Below, one piece after another: positions 34,260 to 43,087 of a DNA stretch of 64,000 nt. Source of the stretch: Saccharothrix espanaensis DSM 44229 (GTDB lineage: Bacteria; Actinomycetota; Actinomycetes; Mycobacteriales; Pseudonocardiaceae); contig NC_019673.1 of the NCBI RefSeq assembly GCF_000328705.1, positions 2,418,001 through 2,482,000 on the forward strand, written 5' to 3'. The notes under the pieces are model-generated. The model had not been told where the DNA came from. It made no database searches and worked only from the letters and a program-made list of their open reading frames with translations. How positions within the stretch are numbered: position 1 is the first letter of the stretch; each line of letters opens with the position of its first letter. The translations under genes were made by a program, and so were the position numbers.

Positions 34260-35540
34260 TCACGCGCGCATGACCGCCGCGATCGGGATGCGCGCGGCGC
34301 GGATCGCCGGCACCAGGCCGCCGAGCACGCCGGCGACCAGGCCCGCCACCACCCCGGCCACGCCCGCCTGCCACGGGAACGCGACCCCGTCCAGCGCGGG
34401 GTGCCCGATCACCGCCGCGCTCGCGCGCAGGCCCACCACGCCCACCCCGATCGCCGCGCCGGCCGTGCACAGGCCGGTCAGCAGGGTCTCGGCGAGCACG
34501 ATCGCGGCCAGCAGCAGGCGGGGCGTGCCGACCGCGCGGCGCAGCGCGAACTCCTCGACCCGCTCGCCGACCGTGGCCAGGCCGACGTTGAGGATCCCGG
34601 CGACGCCGATCAGCAGCACCAGCGCCGCCATGCCCAGGAAGATCCACCGCACCAGCGCGAGCTGGGTCTCCATGTCCTCGCGCGCGTCGATCCTGGTGAC
34701 GCGCACCTGCTCGGCGTCCACGCCCGCGGCGACCAGGCGGGCGCTCAACGTCCGCGCCAGCTCGCCGGCGTCGGGGCTGAACAGGACCTCGATCGACGAG
34801 CCGCCCCGGGCCGGGTCGACCTCCGGGGTCCGGGGCAGCCAGGCGCGCAGCTCGTCGGTCCGCAGGTACGCGGTGGGCTCGGCCTGGCCGTCCGCGACGA
34901 CGCCGAGCACCCTCGGCGTGAGGTGGGCGGACGCGCCGGGCACCGACAGCTCGGCCGGGATCCGGTACTGGCGCAGGCCCTTCGCCGCCTCCTCGTTGAG
35001 CACGATGCCCGGTGCGAGCGAGGGTGCCGCGGTGAAGTCCAGCCACTGCCCGGAGACCGTGCGAAACGGCCGGAACACCCGGACGTCACCGGTCACCGCC
35101 CGCAGGGTCACCTCGATCGCCTGGCCGTCGGCCTCGCGGTCGGCCCCGGTGCACCCCGGCTCGGGGCACCGGTTCCCGCCGCGCGGCCGGTCGAACGGCC
35201 CACCGCCGTCGTTGATCGGCCGCACGCCGGGTTCGCCGACGACCGCGCGCAGGCCCGAGGTCGCGACCCCGTCGGAGCGCCCGGTCAGGGTCCGCTCGAC
35301 GATCTCCGGCGCGGACCCCCGTTCCGGCACGCGCATCAGCAGCGTGCCGTCCCGGCCCCGGGTCAGCTCGACGCCGCCGACCACGGCCCGTTCCGCGATC
35401 TCCGCGCCGGCCTGCACGGTCAGCACCGCCAGCACGCCCAGGAACAGGCTGAGCACGGACAGGAACGTGCGCAGCTTGTGGGCGCGGATCCCCTGCCCGG
35501 CGATCACCAGCGCGGAGCGGACACCGCCGGAGAGCGTCAC
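34260..35540 (-). CDS. MacB/FtsX-type ABC permease
   Basis: This 426-residue protein has one N-terminal membrane helix (LRTFLSVLSLFLGVLAVLTV), a large extracytoplasmic MacB-like periplasmic domain (about 45-285) and three C-terminal helices with the FtsX motif EEFALRRAVGTPR. It belongs to an efflux system in which the ATPase drives movement of the outer domain. The GTG start overlaps the ATPase stop. A Cys-pair insert (NRCPEPGCTG) in the outer domain is unusual. Likely substrates are peptides or antibiotics; this is inferred. Confidence 0.92.
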   Translation of the reverse strand: MTLSGGVRSALVIAGQGIRAHKLRTFLSVLSLFLGVLAVLTVQAGAEIAERAVVGGVELTRGRDGTLLMRVPERGSAPEIVERTLTGRSDGVATSGLRAVVGEPGVRPINDGGGPFDRPRGGNRCPEPGCTGADREADGQAIEVTLRAVTGDVRVFRPFRTVSGQWLDFTAAPSLAPGIVLNEEAAKGLRQYRIPAELSVPGASAHLTPRVLGVVADGQAEPTAYLRTDELRAWLPRTPEVDPARGGSSIEVLFSPDAGELARTLSARLVAAGVDAEQVRVTRIDAREDMETQLALVRWIFLGMAALVLLIGVAGILNVGLATVGERVEEFALRRAVGTPRLLLAAIVLAETLLTGLCTAGAAIGVGVVGLRASAAVIGHPALDGVAFPWQAGVAGVVAGLVAGVLGGLVPAIRAARIPIAAVMRA

Positions 35541-36211
35541 GTGAGCCGTCCTTCGACCAGTTCCAGCACCGTGTCCATCTTGTCGGCGTGCTCGCGGTCG
35601 TGGGTGACCAGGACCAGGCCACAACCGCGCCGCGCGGCCCCGCGCAGCACCTCCACGACCAGGTTGCCGGTCTCGGTGTCCAGCGCGCCGGTCGGCTCGT
35701 CGGCCAGCAGCACCTCCGGTTCGCGCACCAGCGCGCGGGCGATCGCGACGCGCTGCTGCTCACCGCCGGACAGCCGGGGCGGCCGGTGCCCGGCGAGGTG
35801 CGCCACGCCGACGAGGTCGAGCGCCGCGAGGACCTTCGCCCTGCGCTGCCGCCGGGTCAGCCAACCCTGGCCGTTGACCAGCGCCATGGCCACGTTCTGC
35901 GCGGCGGTGAGGTGGTTGAGCAGCAGGAAGCGCTGGAAGACGAAGCCGAAGCCCGCGCTGCGCAGCGCGGCGGCCCGGCGTTCCGGCAGGTGGGTGATGT
36001 CCTTGCCGCGCAACAGGTACGTGCCGCCGTCCGGGCGGTCGAACAGGCCCAGCAGGCTGAGCAGGGTGCTCTTGCCCGAGCCCGAGCGGCCCACCACGGC
36101 CACGCTCTGCCCACCGCGGATCGTCAGGTCGATGCCCGACAGCACCGCGCGGGGTTCGCCCTGACCGGTCAACGTCCGGCTGACGCCGCGCATCCGGATC
36201 AACTCGGTCAC
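35537..36211 (-). CDS. MacB/LolD-type ABC ATPase
   Basis: This 224-residue ATPase has Walker A GRSGSGKST, Q-loop FVFQRF, signature LSGGEQQRVAIARAL, Walker B VLLADEPTGALD and H-loop THDREHA. The GTG at 36211 overlaps the stop of the adaptor gene (GTGA); an ATG 18 bases later is possible. With the permease and the lipoprotein adaptor it makes a three-gene MacAB-like exporter. Confidence 0.94.
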   Translation of the reverse strand: MTELIRMRGVSRTLTGQGEPRAVLSGIDLTIRGGQSVAVVGRSGSGKSTLLSLLGLFDRPDGGTYLLRGKDITHLPERRAAALRSAGFGFVFQRFLLLNHLTAAQNVAMALVNGQGWLTRRQRRAKVLAALDLVGVAHLAGHRPPRLSGGEQQRVAIARALVREPEVLLADEPTGALDTETGNLVVEVLRGAARRGCGLVLVTHDREHADKMDTVLELVEGRLT

Positions 36212-37146
36212 CGGCCGGCACCCGTGGTCGGGTCGGCCAGGTCCGGGCCCGGCACGGCCAGTTCCTCGTCGCCGGCCAGCCCGGACACCACCTCGACCAC
36301 CTTGCCGTCGGTGAGCCCGAGGGCCACGTCGGTGGTGCGCCGCGAGCCGTCCGGGGCGAGCACGTCCACCTTGCCCCGCTCCCGGTTGCCCGCGACCGCC
36401 TCGACCGGGACGACCAGCGCGTTCGCCGACCGCCCGGTGACCAGTTCCAGCTTCGCCGCGGCCCCGTTGATCAGCGTCACGCCGGCGGGCGCGGTGCACG
36501 TCACGCGCAGCCCGGTCGGCCCGCTCGTCGACTCCTCGCGCCCGGCCGGTTCGTCCCGCTGCCGGGTGGGTTGGTCCGGTGGTGTGGTGGCGGGCGGCGG
36601 GGGAGCGGTGCCCGCCGGCAGCGCGGCGATCGACCCGAGCACCGCGCAGGGGAACGGGCCGGGACCGTTCACGACCTGCGCCCGCACGTCGGTGAGCGCG
36701 CCCGAGACCTGGTAGGCCTGTGCCGCGTCGAGGTCCGCCACGATCCCGTAGCCGTTGTGCTTGGCCGACGCGATCGGCATCCCGGCGGTCACGGTGGTCT
36801 TGTCGTCCACCAGCCGCCCGGCGAACACCGCGCCCGCAGGCAGGTCGACGTTGTGCGCCTTGCCGCCCGCCCACACGGCGGCGGCCCGGAGCTGCTCGCC
36901 GGACTTGACCTCCTCGGCGAACCGGACCTGCCCCTCGACCGGGGCGACCAGGCCGTAGGTCGGGTTGGCGGTCACCGTCCCGGCCAGGCTCACCGTCGTG
37001 GCGAGGTCCTGGCGGGTCGGGGTGACCTTGGTCAGCTGCGTGCCGCGCGGCACTAGTTCCGGGTTCTGGGCGTCGCCGTCGGACCGGCCGCACCCGCACA
37101 GCACGACGGCAGCCGCGCACAGCGGAACGATTTTGTTGAAGAGCAT
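36208..37146 (-). CDS. membrane-anchored efflux adaptor lipoprotein (MacA/HlyD-like)
   Basis: This 312-residue protein has a lipoprotein signal (lipobox LCGC, Cys near 19) and a half-motif of a lipoyl/barrel-sandwich domain (VSLAGTVTANPTYGLVAPVEGQV). A Pro-rich linker (about 175-205) follows, then a barrel-like C-terminus (VEAVAGNRERGKVDVLAPDG). The fold suggests an adaptor that contacts the MacB-type permease outside the membrane, as in Gram-positive exporters. The long coiled hairpin of Gram-negative adaptors is absent. Confidence 0.85.
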   Translation of the reverse strand: MLFNKIVPLCAAAVVLCGCGRSDGDAQNPELVPRGTQLTKVTPTRQDLATTVSLAGTVTANPTYGLVAPVEGQVRFAEEVKSGEQLRAAAVWAGGKAHNVDLPAGAVFAGRLVDDKTTVTAGMPIASAKHNGYGIVADLDAAQAYQVSGALTDVRAQVVNGPGPFPCAVLGSIAALPAGTAPPPPATTPPDQPTRQRDEPAGREESTSGPTGLRVTCTAPAGVTLINGAAAKLELVTGRSANALVVPVEAVAGNRERGKVDVLAPDGSRRTTDVALGLTDGKVVEVVSGLAGDEELAVPGPDLADPTTGAGR

Positions 37147-37180
37147 GGTTTTCCCATCACTGTCTACAGAGGATTGTCGG

Positions 37181-37966
37181 CTATTCGCCGTGCTGCTCGA
37201 CCGGGTCGACGCGGCGCAGCGCCGCCCCGCCGGCCAGTGCCGCTGCCAGCGCGACGGCCGGCCCGGCCAGGGCCGGAGCGGCGAGCCAGGGCGTCGGCGG
37301 CGGGTGGGCGTCGGACGGGACCCCCGGCGTCACGGACAGCAGCCCGAGGCCCACGGCGTACCCCGCACCGCACGCCACCAGCGTCACCGCGCACACCGGC
37401 AGCAGCACCTCGCCCCACAACGCCCGCCGCAGCAGCCCGGTCGGCGTCCCGGTCGCGACCAGCGCGGCGAACGCCCGGCCCCGGTCGAGCACCGACCCCA
37501 CCGCCGACACCGCCGCGCCGAACCCGCCCAGCAGCGCCGCGACCACCAGCCCGAGCACGACCGCGCGCCGCAGGTCACCGAGCAGGGTGGTGCCGACCGC
37601 GTCGGTGCTCACCCGGTCGGTCAGCTCCACGCCGGGCAGCGTCCGGGCCAGCGCGGTCCGCAGCACGTCCCGGTCGTCCGGGGTGGTCGCGACCGCCACG
37701 GTGTCCGGTCGCGCGGCGGCCGTCGGGGCGAGTCCCGGGTCCACCACGACCAACGAGCCGTCGTACCTGCGGACGGGCGCGTCCAGCGTGACGGTCGACC
37801 GGTCCCGCCGGTCCTTGACCTTGAGCGGCCCGTCCAGCGGGCCCGGCGCGTACACGGCCGGTCCGGGCGCGCAGACCAGCCCGGCGAGCACCGTCGCGAC
37901 CTCCTCGCACCGGCCGACGACCGCGCTGTGCGACCGGCCGGCCGACTCGACGAGCACGGTCGTCAT
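37181..37966 (-). CDS. FtsX-like permease, C-terminal half (frame-shifted from the next ORF)
   Basis: This 261-residue ORF starts with an ATG that overlaps the stop of the N-terminal half (ATGA). It begins in the middle of an extracytoplasmic domain and has only the last three membrane helices (AVVLGLVVAALLGGFGAAV, VLLPVCAVTLVACGAGY, and APALAGPAVALAAALAG). It cannot be a full permease. Joined one base away, it continues the partner's outer domain (REVVG to AAVVPMTTVLVES), so the two ORFs look like one gene split by a frame change, or a two-piece permease. Confidence 0.8.
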   Translation of the reverse strand: MTTVLVESAGRSHSAVVGRCEEVATVLAGLVCAPGPAVYAPGPLDGPLKVKDRRDRSTVTLDAPVRRYDGSLVVVDPGLAPTAAARPDTVAVATTPDDRDVLRTALARTLPGVELTDRVSTDAVGTTLLGDLRRAVVLGLVVAALLGGFGAAVSAVGSVLDRGRAFAALVATGTPTGLLRRALWGEVLLPVCAVTLVACGAGYAVGLGLLSVTPGVPSDAHPPPTPWLAAPALAGPAVALAAALAGGAALRRVDPVEQHGE

Positions 37967-39381
37967 CGGCACCACCGCGGCCCGACGACCTCCCGCGCCA
38001 CGTCCACCCGCCACGGCCCGTCGACGCCGTGCGCCACGACGGCACCCGGCCGCCACTGGCCGTCGTCGAACCGCACCTCGGCCTCCAGCACCGGCAGCAT
38101 GGTCAACGCCAGCGACCCGGTGAACACCGCGACCAGCACCCCGGCCGACGCCCGGAACGCCGCCACCGGCCGGGTCGCCAGCCGTCGGCCGACCAGCAGC
38201 GCCCACGCCCCGCGCCGGCCGCGCAGCACGACCCGCCCGACCAGCGCCGTCACCACCGGCCCGGCGACCACCAAGGCCAGGACGACGCCGGCCAGCCCGA
38301 CCAGCACCGCGACGTGGTGGTGGCGCGGCCCGAGCACCTCGGCGGCGACCACGCCCGCGCCGAACACCCCGGCCGCCACCAACGCGAACAGCAGCCGCCC
38401 GGCGACGCCCCACCGACCCGTGCCCCGCCGGCCCAGGCCCCACCGACCCGGGCCCAGCGGAGCCGCGTCCCGCCTAACCGTCCGTTGCCGCACGTGCCCG
38501 AGCACCGCCGCCCCGACCAGCAGCGCGGACGCGAGCACCGCCACCGCGCCGGCCGTGAGCGGGCTCGGGGCGAAGTCCGCCGGGAACCACGTCCCGCCGC
38601 CCCACGGCACCTCCGCCGCCCACCGGCTCGCGGGCCCGGCCGCCACCGCGCCGAGCACGCTGCCCGGGACCGCGCCGACCGCCGCCTCCACCGCCGTGAG
38701 CCGCAGCGCCTGCCCCGGCGTCGCCCCGGCGACCCGCAGCGCGGCGAGCCGCCGGGCGCGCCGGGCCGCGGTCAGCCGGCCCGCCGAGGCCACCAGCACC
38801 AGGCACGGGACCACCAGCACGACCAGTCCGACCTTGCTGAGCAGGGACAGCATCCCGACGTCGGCGGCGTCCGGTCGGTGCGCGCCGACCAGGTCGCGCC
38901 GGGGCGTGCCGGCCACCGTGCCGTGCGGGTGGCCGACGATCGCGACCAGCTCGTCCGGGAAGCGCAGCGCCGCGCCGCCCACCTCCCCGACCACCGCACC
39001 GGGGAACCGCCGGCCGAGCCGCTCGGCGGGCACCTCCCGCACCAGGGCCGCCAGCGCGGGCGACAGCAGGACCTCGCCGGGGCCGGGCAGGCGCGGGATC
39101 CCGGCCGGCACCGGCACCGCGCCGCCGGCCGACGTGACGTCGAACCGCTCGATCCACCGGCCCCCGAACTCGTCCCGGGTGGTCGCGACGGTCAGCGCCC
39201 CCTGACCCTCGCCCGCCGTCGCCGACCGCCACGCGGCCCGGGACTCCCGCGCGTCGAGCGCGGCGGGCGCACCCACCAGCCACAGCACCAGCAGCACCCC
39301 GACAGCGGTCGTGGCCCCGCCCAGCAGAGCCGCGACCCGGCCGCGCGGGTCACCGCGCAGCACCGCGAACGCCACCCTCAC
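37963..39381 (-). CDS. FtsX-like permease, N-terminal half
   Basis: This 472-residue ORF has one helix near residue 15 and an outer domain with RFPDELVAIVGHPHG. A three-helix FtsX core follows, containing RLAALRVAGATPGQALRLTAVEA (about 255-285), then further helices and the beginning of a second outer domain, where it stops at GPRWCR. Typical two-repeat FtsX exporters run on for about 260 more residues, which are encoded in the overlapping next ORF. The GTG start overlaps the ATPase stop (GTGA). Confidence 0.83.
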   Translation of the reverse strand: MRVAFAVLRGDPRGRVAALLGGATTAVGVLLVLWLVGAPAALDARESRAAWRSATAGEGQGALTVATTRDEFGGRWIERFDVTSAGGAVPVPAGIPRLPGPGEVLLSPALAALVREVPAERLGRRFPGAVVGEVGGAALRFPDELVAIVGHPHGTVAGTPRRDLVGAHRPDAADVGMLSLLSKVGLVVLVVPCLVLVASAGRLTAARRARRLAALRVAGATPGQALRLTAVEAAVGAVPGSVLGAVAAGPASRWAAEVPWGGGTWFPADFAPSPLTAGAVAVLASALLVGAAVLGHVRQRTVRRDAAPLGPGRWGLGRRGTGRWGVAGRLLFALVAAGVFGAGVVAAEVLGPRHHHVAVLVGLAGVVLALVVAGPVVTALVGRVVLRGRRGAWALLVGRRLATRPVAAFRASAGVLVAVFTGSLALTMLPVLEAEVRFDDGQWRPGAVVAHGVDGPWRVDVAREVVGPRWCR

Positions 39382-40088
39382 CGCCCGACCCCCGCCACGG
39401 CCCCGGGTGCGATCCCCACCTCGTCCGCCGCCACCACCCGGCCGTCGCGGAACCCGATCACCCGGTCGGCCCGGCGGGCGACCTGGTGGTCGTGGGTGAC
39501 CAGCACCACGGCCGCGTCGGTCGCCCGGGCGGCGTCGAGCAGGGCGGTCACCACGTCGTGGCCCGTCCGGCTGTCCAGCGCGGCGGTCGGCTCGTCGGCG
39601 AGGACCACGTCCGGCCGGTGCACGAGGGCGCGGGCGATCGCCACCCGCTGCGCCTGGCCGCCGGACAGCGCGTCCGGCCGGCGGGTCTCCAGCCCGGCCG
39701 GCCCGAGCACCCCGAGCCACTCCCGGGCCACCCGCAGCGCCCGCGCCCAGCCGACCCCGCCGAGCAGCAGCGGCAGCGCCGCGTTCTCCTCGGCGGTCAG
39801 CTCCGCGACCAGCATCCCGGACTGGAACACCAGCCCCAGCTCGGTGCGCCGCAGCACACCGCGCTCCGCCTCGGTGAGCCGGCCGACCGACCGGCCGGAC
39901 AGCAGCACCTGACCGTCGTCGGCGGTCGTCACCCCCGCCAGCACGCGCAGCAGGCTGGTCTTGCCGGAACCGGACGGGCCGACGACGGCGAGCACCTCGC
40001 CGCGGTGGACGTCGAGGTCCACGCCGTCGAGCGCACGCACGTCGCCGTAGCGCCGCACCACCCCGCGGGCGGTCAGAATCGGACTCAT
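39378..40088 (-). CDS. LolD/MacB-type ABC ATPase
   Basis: This 236-residue ATPase has Walker A GPSGSGKTS, Q-loop VFQSGM, signature LSGGQAQRVAIARAL, Walker B VVLADEPTAALD and H-loop THDHQVA. It powers the adjacent FtsX-like permease. It diverges from the histidine-kinase gene across a 73-base promoter region, the arrangement of sensor-controlled antibiotic-stress exporters. Regulation by that two-component pair is likely but unproven. Confidence 0.94.
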   Translation of the reverse strand: MSPILTARGVVRRYGDVRALDGVDLDVHRGEVLAVVGPSGSGKTSLLRVLAGVTTADDGQVLLSGRSVGRLTEAERGVLRRTELGLVFQSGMLVAELTAEENAALPLLLGGVGWARALRVAREWLGVLGPAGLETRRPDALSGGQAQRVAIARALVHRPDVVLADEPTAALDSRTGHDVVTALLDAARATDAAVVLVTHDHQVARRADRVIGFRDGRVVAADEVGIAPGAVAGVGR

Positions 40089-40161
40089 GGCGACGATGGT
40101 CGCCGCCGCGGCAGGGCTCCCACCTCGGCCGGAACGCCATTTCGGGTCGGCCGGATGACCG

Positions 40162-41322
40162 ATGCGGGTCCCACCGGGGGTCAGTACGGTGTCCATCGTG
40201 GACGGACTTCGCCGGCAGTGGCCGGTAGCGCTCGGGCTCACCGCGCTGCTGGTGGTGCAGTTCGCCTGGCTGCTCCCGTTCACCGGCTTGGAGTTCGTCA
40301 CGTGGCTGGCGACCGTGCCGACGTGCGCGGCGGCGCTCGTCGCCTTCCGGTGGCCCGTGGTGGCGACCGCCGTGGCGGCCGGGTCGGTGCTGACGACGAC
40401 CGTGGTCGGCGCTTCGGGCGGGGTGCGACTGGACGCGGTGCTCAGCCCGTTGTCGGTCGTGGAGACCGTCGCCTGCTGCGCGCTGGTCGTGGCCGTCGTG
40501 CGGTTCGCGACGCCCCGGGCGGCGGCGGGGTGCGTGGCCGTGCTGATGGCGGTCGCCGCCATCGCCGCCGTGGCGCGCGATGGCTACTCCTTCGTCGACA
40601 CCAACATCGTCGGCTCGCTGCTGATCGGTTCGCTCGCGGTCGGCGCGGGCTGGTTCCTGCGCACGCGGGACGCGGAACGGGCGGTGCGGATGGCGTCGGC
40701 CGTCGCGGACGCCCAGCGCGAGGAGCGGATGGCGCTGGCCCGCGAGCTGCACGACGTCGTCGCGCACCACCTCACCGGGATGCTCGTGCAGGCGCAGGCC
40801 GCCTGGGAGGTGTCCGACGACGACCCGCGCGCGGCGCACCGCCTGCTGCCGGGGATCGTGACCGGCGGCACCGAGGCCATGGGAGCCATGCGCACGCTCG
40901 TCGGCACGCTGCGGCAGGGTGACGCGGAGACGGCCACGACGGACCTGGAGGCGGACGTGCTGGCGGCTGTGGACCGGGTGCGGCAGACCGGCACGCCGGT
41001 CCGGCTGCGCTACGACCTGCCCGCCGACCTGCCGCCCGAGGTCGGGCGCTCGCTGCTGCGGCTGGTGCAGGAGGCGCTCACCAACGCCCGCCGGCACGCC
41101 GTCGCGGCGACCGGCGTCGACGTGGAGCTGACCCTCGGACCGGACGTGGTCCGGCTGGTGGTCAGCGACGACGGCGAGGGCGGCGCGGCGCGCCGGGAAG
41201 GCGGGTACGGGCTGGTCGGGATGCGGGAGCGGGTCGGCCTGCTGGGCGGCCGGTTCACCGCCGGGCCGGTGGCCGGGGGCTGGCGCGTGTCCGCCGAACT
41301 GCCGTGGGCGGGCCGCCGGTGA
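40162..41322 (+). CDS. NarL/DesK-type sensor histidine kinase
   Basis: This 386-residue protein has four or five membrane helices in its first 165 residues and no large sensor domain. A HisKA_3 dimerisation helix follows, with the phospho-acceptor His in ARELHDVVAHHLTGM, and then an HATPase domain (QEALTNARRHA, then SDDGEG and GYGLVGMRERV). A GTG at 40198 that would follow a TACGGT -10 is an alternative, leaderless start. Its stop overlaps the response-regulator start. It faces the FtsX-type exporter genes, its likely target. Confidence 0.93.
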   Translation: MRVPPGVSTVSIVDGLRRQWPVALGLTALLVVQFAWLLPFTGLEFVTWLATVPTCAAALVAFRWPVVATAVAAGSVLTTTVVGASGGVRLDAVLSPLSVVETVACCALVVAVVRFATPRAAAGCVAVLMAVAAIAAVARDGYSFVDTNIVGSLLIGSLAVGAGWFLRTRDAERAVRMASAVADAQREERMALARELHDVVAHHLTGMLVQAQAAWEVSDDDPRAAHRLLPGIVTGGTEAMGAMRTLVGTLRQGDAETATTDLEADVLAAVDRVRQTGTPVRLRYDLPADLPPEVGRSLLRLVQEALTNARRHAVAATGVDVELTLGPDVVRLVVSDDGEGGAARREGGYGLVGMRERVGLLGGRFTAGPVAGGWRVSAELPWAGRR

Positions 41323-41951
41323 TCACCGTGCTGATCGCCGACGACCAGGAGATGGTCCGGGTCGGGTTCCGGATGATCCTGGAGAAGCAGCCGGACATCA
41401 CCGTGGTGGCCGACGTGCCCGACGGCGTCGCCGCCGTGCGCACGGCGCGCGAGCTGGAGCCGGACGTGTGCCTGCTCGACATCCGGATGCCGGGCCTGGA
41501 CGGGTTGGAGGTGACCAGGAGGCTCGCCCCGACGTCGAAGATCGTCGTGGTGACGACGTTCGACCTCGACGAGTACGTGCACACGGCGTTGGAGAACGGC
41601 GCGAGCGGGTTCCTCACCAAGGACGCCGGGCCCGCGCTGCTGGTGGAGTCGGTGCGCGCGGCGGCGCGGGGTGACGCCCTGATCTCGCCCGGCGTGACCG
41701 TGCGGCTGCTGGCGCACTTCGCGCGGCGCGGCTCGGGCACCGGCCCGGACGCGCTCACCGCGCGCGAGCGGGACGTGGTGCGCGAGGCCGCGCGCGGCCT
41801 CACCAACCAGGAGATCGCCGCCCGGCTGCACCTGTCGCTCTCGACGGTGAAGACGCACCTCGCGTCGGTCCAGACCAAGCTCGGCACCCGCAACCGGGTC
41901 GAGGTGGCGTCGTGGGCGTGGCGGTCCGGACTGGTCGGCCGCGACGACTGA
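41319..41951 (+). CDS. NarL/FixJ-type response regulator
   Basis: This 210-residue protein has a receiver domain (VLIADDQEMV, phospho-Asp in CLLDIRMPG, Thr in VVVTTF, Lys in LTKDAG) and a C-terminal LuxR HTH (LTARERDVVREAARGLTNQEIAARLHLSLSTVKTH, quoted by block). Its GTG start overlaps the kinase stop, so the pair is translationally coupled. Confidence 0.95.
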   Translation: MITVLIADDQEMVRVGFRMILEKQPDITVVADVPDGVAAVRTARELEPDVCLLDIRMPGLDGLEVTRRLAPTSKIVVVTTFDLDEYVHTALENGASGFLTKDAGPALLVESVRAAARGDALISPGVTVRLLAHFARRGSGTGPDALTARERDVVREAARGLTNQEIAARLHLSLSTVKTHLASVQTKLGTRNRVEVASWAWRSGLVGRDD

Positions 41952-42361
41952 ACCCCGCCGAGGCCCCGGCTGCGCCCCCGCCGGTCATCCTGGCCGTGGT
42001 CCGGCGGGTGAGCGTCCGGTCGGGCGCGGAAGCGGAAACTTCCCCCGGCGGGACGATCCGGAGCGCGACCCGGCCGACCATGATGGGTCGTCCGGGCAAG
42101 ATCGTCGGAGGCGGGCGGCGCGGCCCGGTTCGGCCCGCTCGCGGTGTCGGCGGCCGGGATCGACACCCCCTGGGGCTGCTGCCGTGGGCCGCGCTCAGCC
42201 AGTTCTCGGCCGCCTCGGGCCTGCTGCCCCTCGGCGTCATGGGCGGCAGGCCGGTCAAGTACCCGGTGGCCGACATCCCGAACTTCCCGCTGTCCCTCCC
42301 GCCGCTCCCGGTTGGGCGGGTTAGGGTCGGTTCCCAGTCGTCGTGCGGAGGACGGAACCTG
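41952..42361 (+). other. 410-base intergenic region
   Basis: The frame of the next gene stays open through here, but the translation lacks domain character. The region ends with GGAGG (42347-42351) before the TTG start at 42362. A TAGGGT at about 42322 may be a -10. No RNA or repeat was recognised. Confidence 0.5.
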
Positions 42362-43087
42362 TTGCGGGTCATGGGGGTGTCGCACCACTTCGGTGGCGTG
42401 GCCGCGTTGCGCGAGGTCGACGTCGAGTTCCCGACCGGCGTCACCGCCGTGCTCGGGCCCGCCGGCGCGGGGAAGAGCACGCTGCTCGGGCTGCTGTCGA
42501 CGGCGATCGACGTGCAGTCCGGGTCCATCGCCCACGACGGCGTCGACAGCGCCCGCGACCGCAGGCGGTACCGCCGCGCGCTCGGGTTCCTGCCGCAGGG
42601 CTTCGGCCTGCCCGGCACCCTGACGGTGACCGAGTGCCTGACCCTCGCCGCCTGGCAGCGGCTCGTCCCGCGCCGGGCCCGGCCGGCCGCCGTCGACGCG
42701 GCGTTGCGCGCCGCCGACCTGGTCGGCAAGAGGGACGCGAAGGTCGCCGAACTCCCTCGCGGGCTGCGCGCCCGGGTCGGCCTCGCCCAGGCGATCGTGC
42801 ACGACCCGGCCGTGCTGCTGCTCGACGAACCCTCGGCCGACCTGGACACCCGGCACGGCCGGCTCCTGCGCGAACTGGTGTGGCTGGCCGGGCACGGCCG
42901 GACGGTCGTCGTGGGCACGCGCTCCCCGGAGGTCGTGTCCGAGACCGCGGGCCGGGTGCTGGTGCTGGCCGGCGGAGTGGTGCGGTTCCACGGCACGACG
43001 GCCGAGTTGACGTCCGGCCGTGGCGTGCGCGGGCCGGACATCGACGCCGCGTACGACGACCTGCTCGCGACCGGTGACGCCCAGTGA
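42362..43087 (+). CDS. ABC transporter ATPase, short
   Basis: This 241-residue ATPase has Walker A GPAGAGKST, Q-loop FLPQGFGLPG and Walker B VLLLDEPSADLD. The ABC signature is altered to LPRGLRARV in place of LSGGxxxRV, and the H-loop His is replaced (GTRSPEV). The altered signature and H-loop suggest weakened hydrolysis. The TTG at 42362 is chosen from the GGAGG ten bases upstream; an in-frame ATG follows at 42371. Its stop overlaps the start of the membrane partner (GTGA). Confidence 0.85.
   Translation: MRVMGVSHHFGGVAALREVDVEFPTGVTAVLGPAGAGKSTLLGLLSTAIDVQSGSIAHDGVDSARDRRRYRRALGFLPQGFGLPGTLTVTECLTLAAWQRLVPRRARPAAVDAALRAADLVGKRDAKVAELPRGLRARVGLAQAIVHDPAVLLLDEPSADLDTRHGRLLRELVWLAGHGRTVVVGTRSPEVVSETAGRVLVLAGGVVRFHGTTAELTSGRGVRGPDIDAAYDDLLATGDAQ

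Noticed and set aside
37141..37175. A GTCTAC element upstream of the adaptor gene resembling the regulon operator
   Set aside because: Only one half-site is present and there is no matching GTAGA at the N4 distance, so it was not counted as a sixth operator.
41952..42361. The in-frame extension upstream of the ABC ATPase as coding
   Set aside because: It has no domain pattern and lies before a good GGAGG site, so the TTG at 42362 is preferred.
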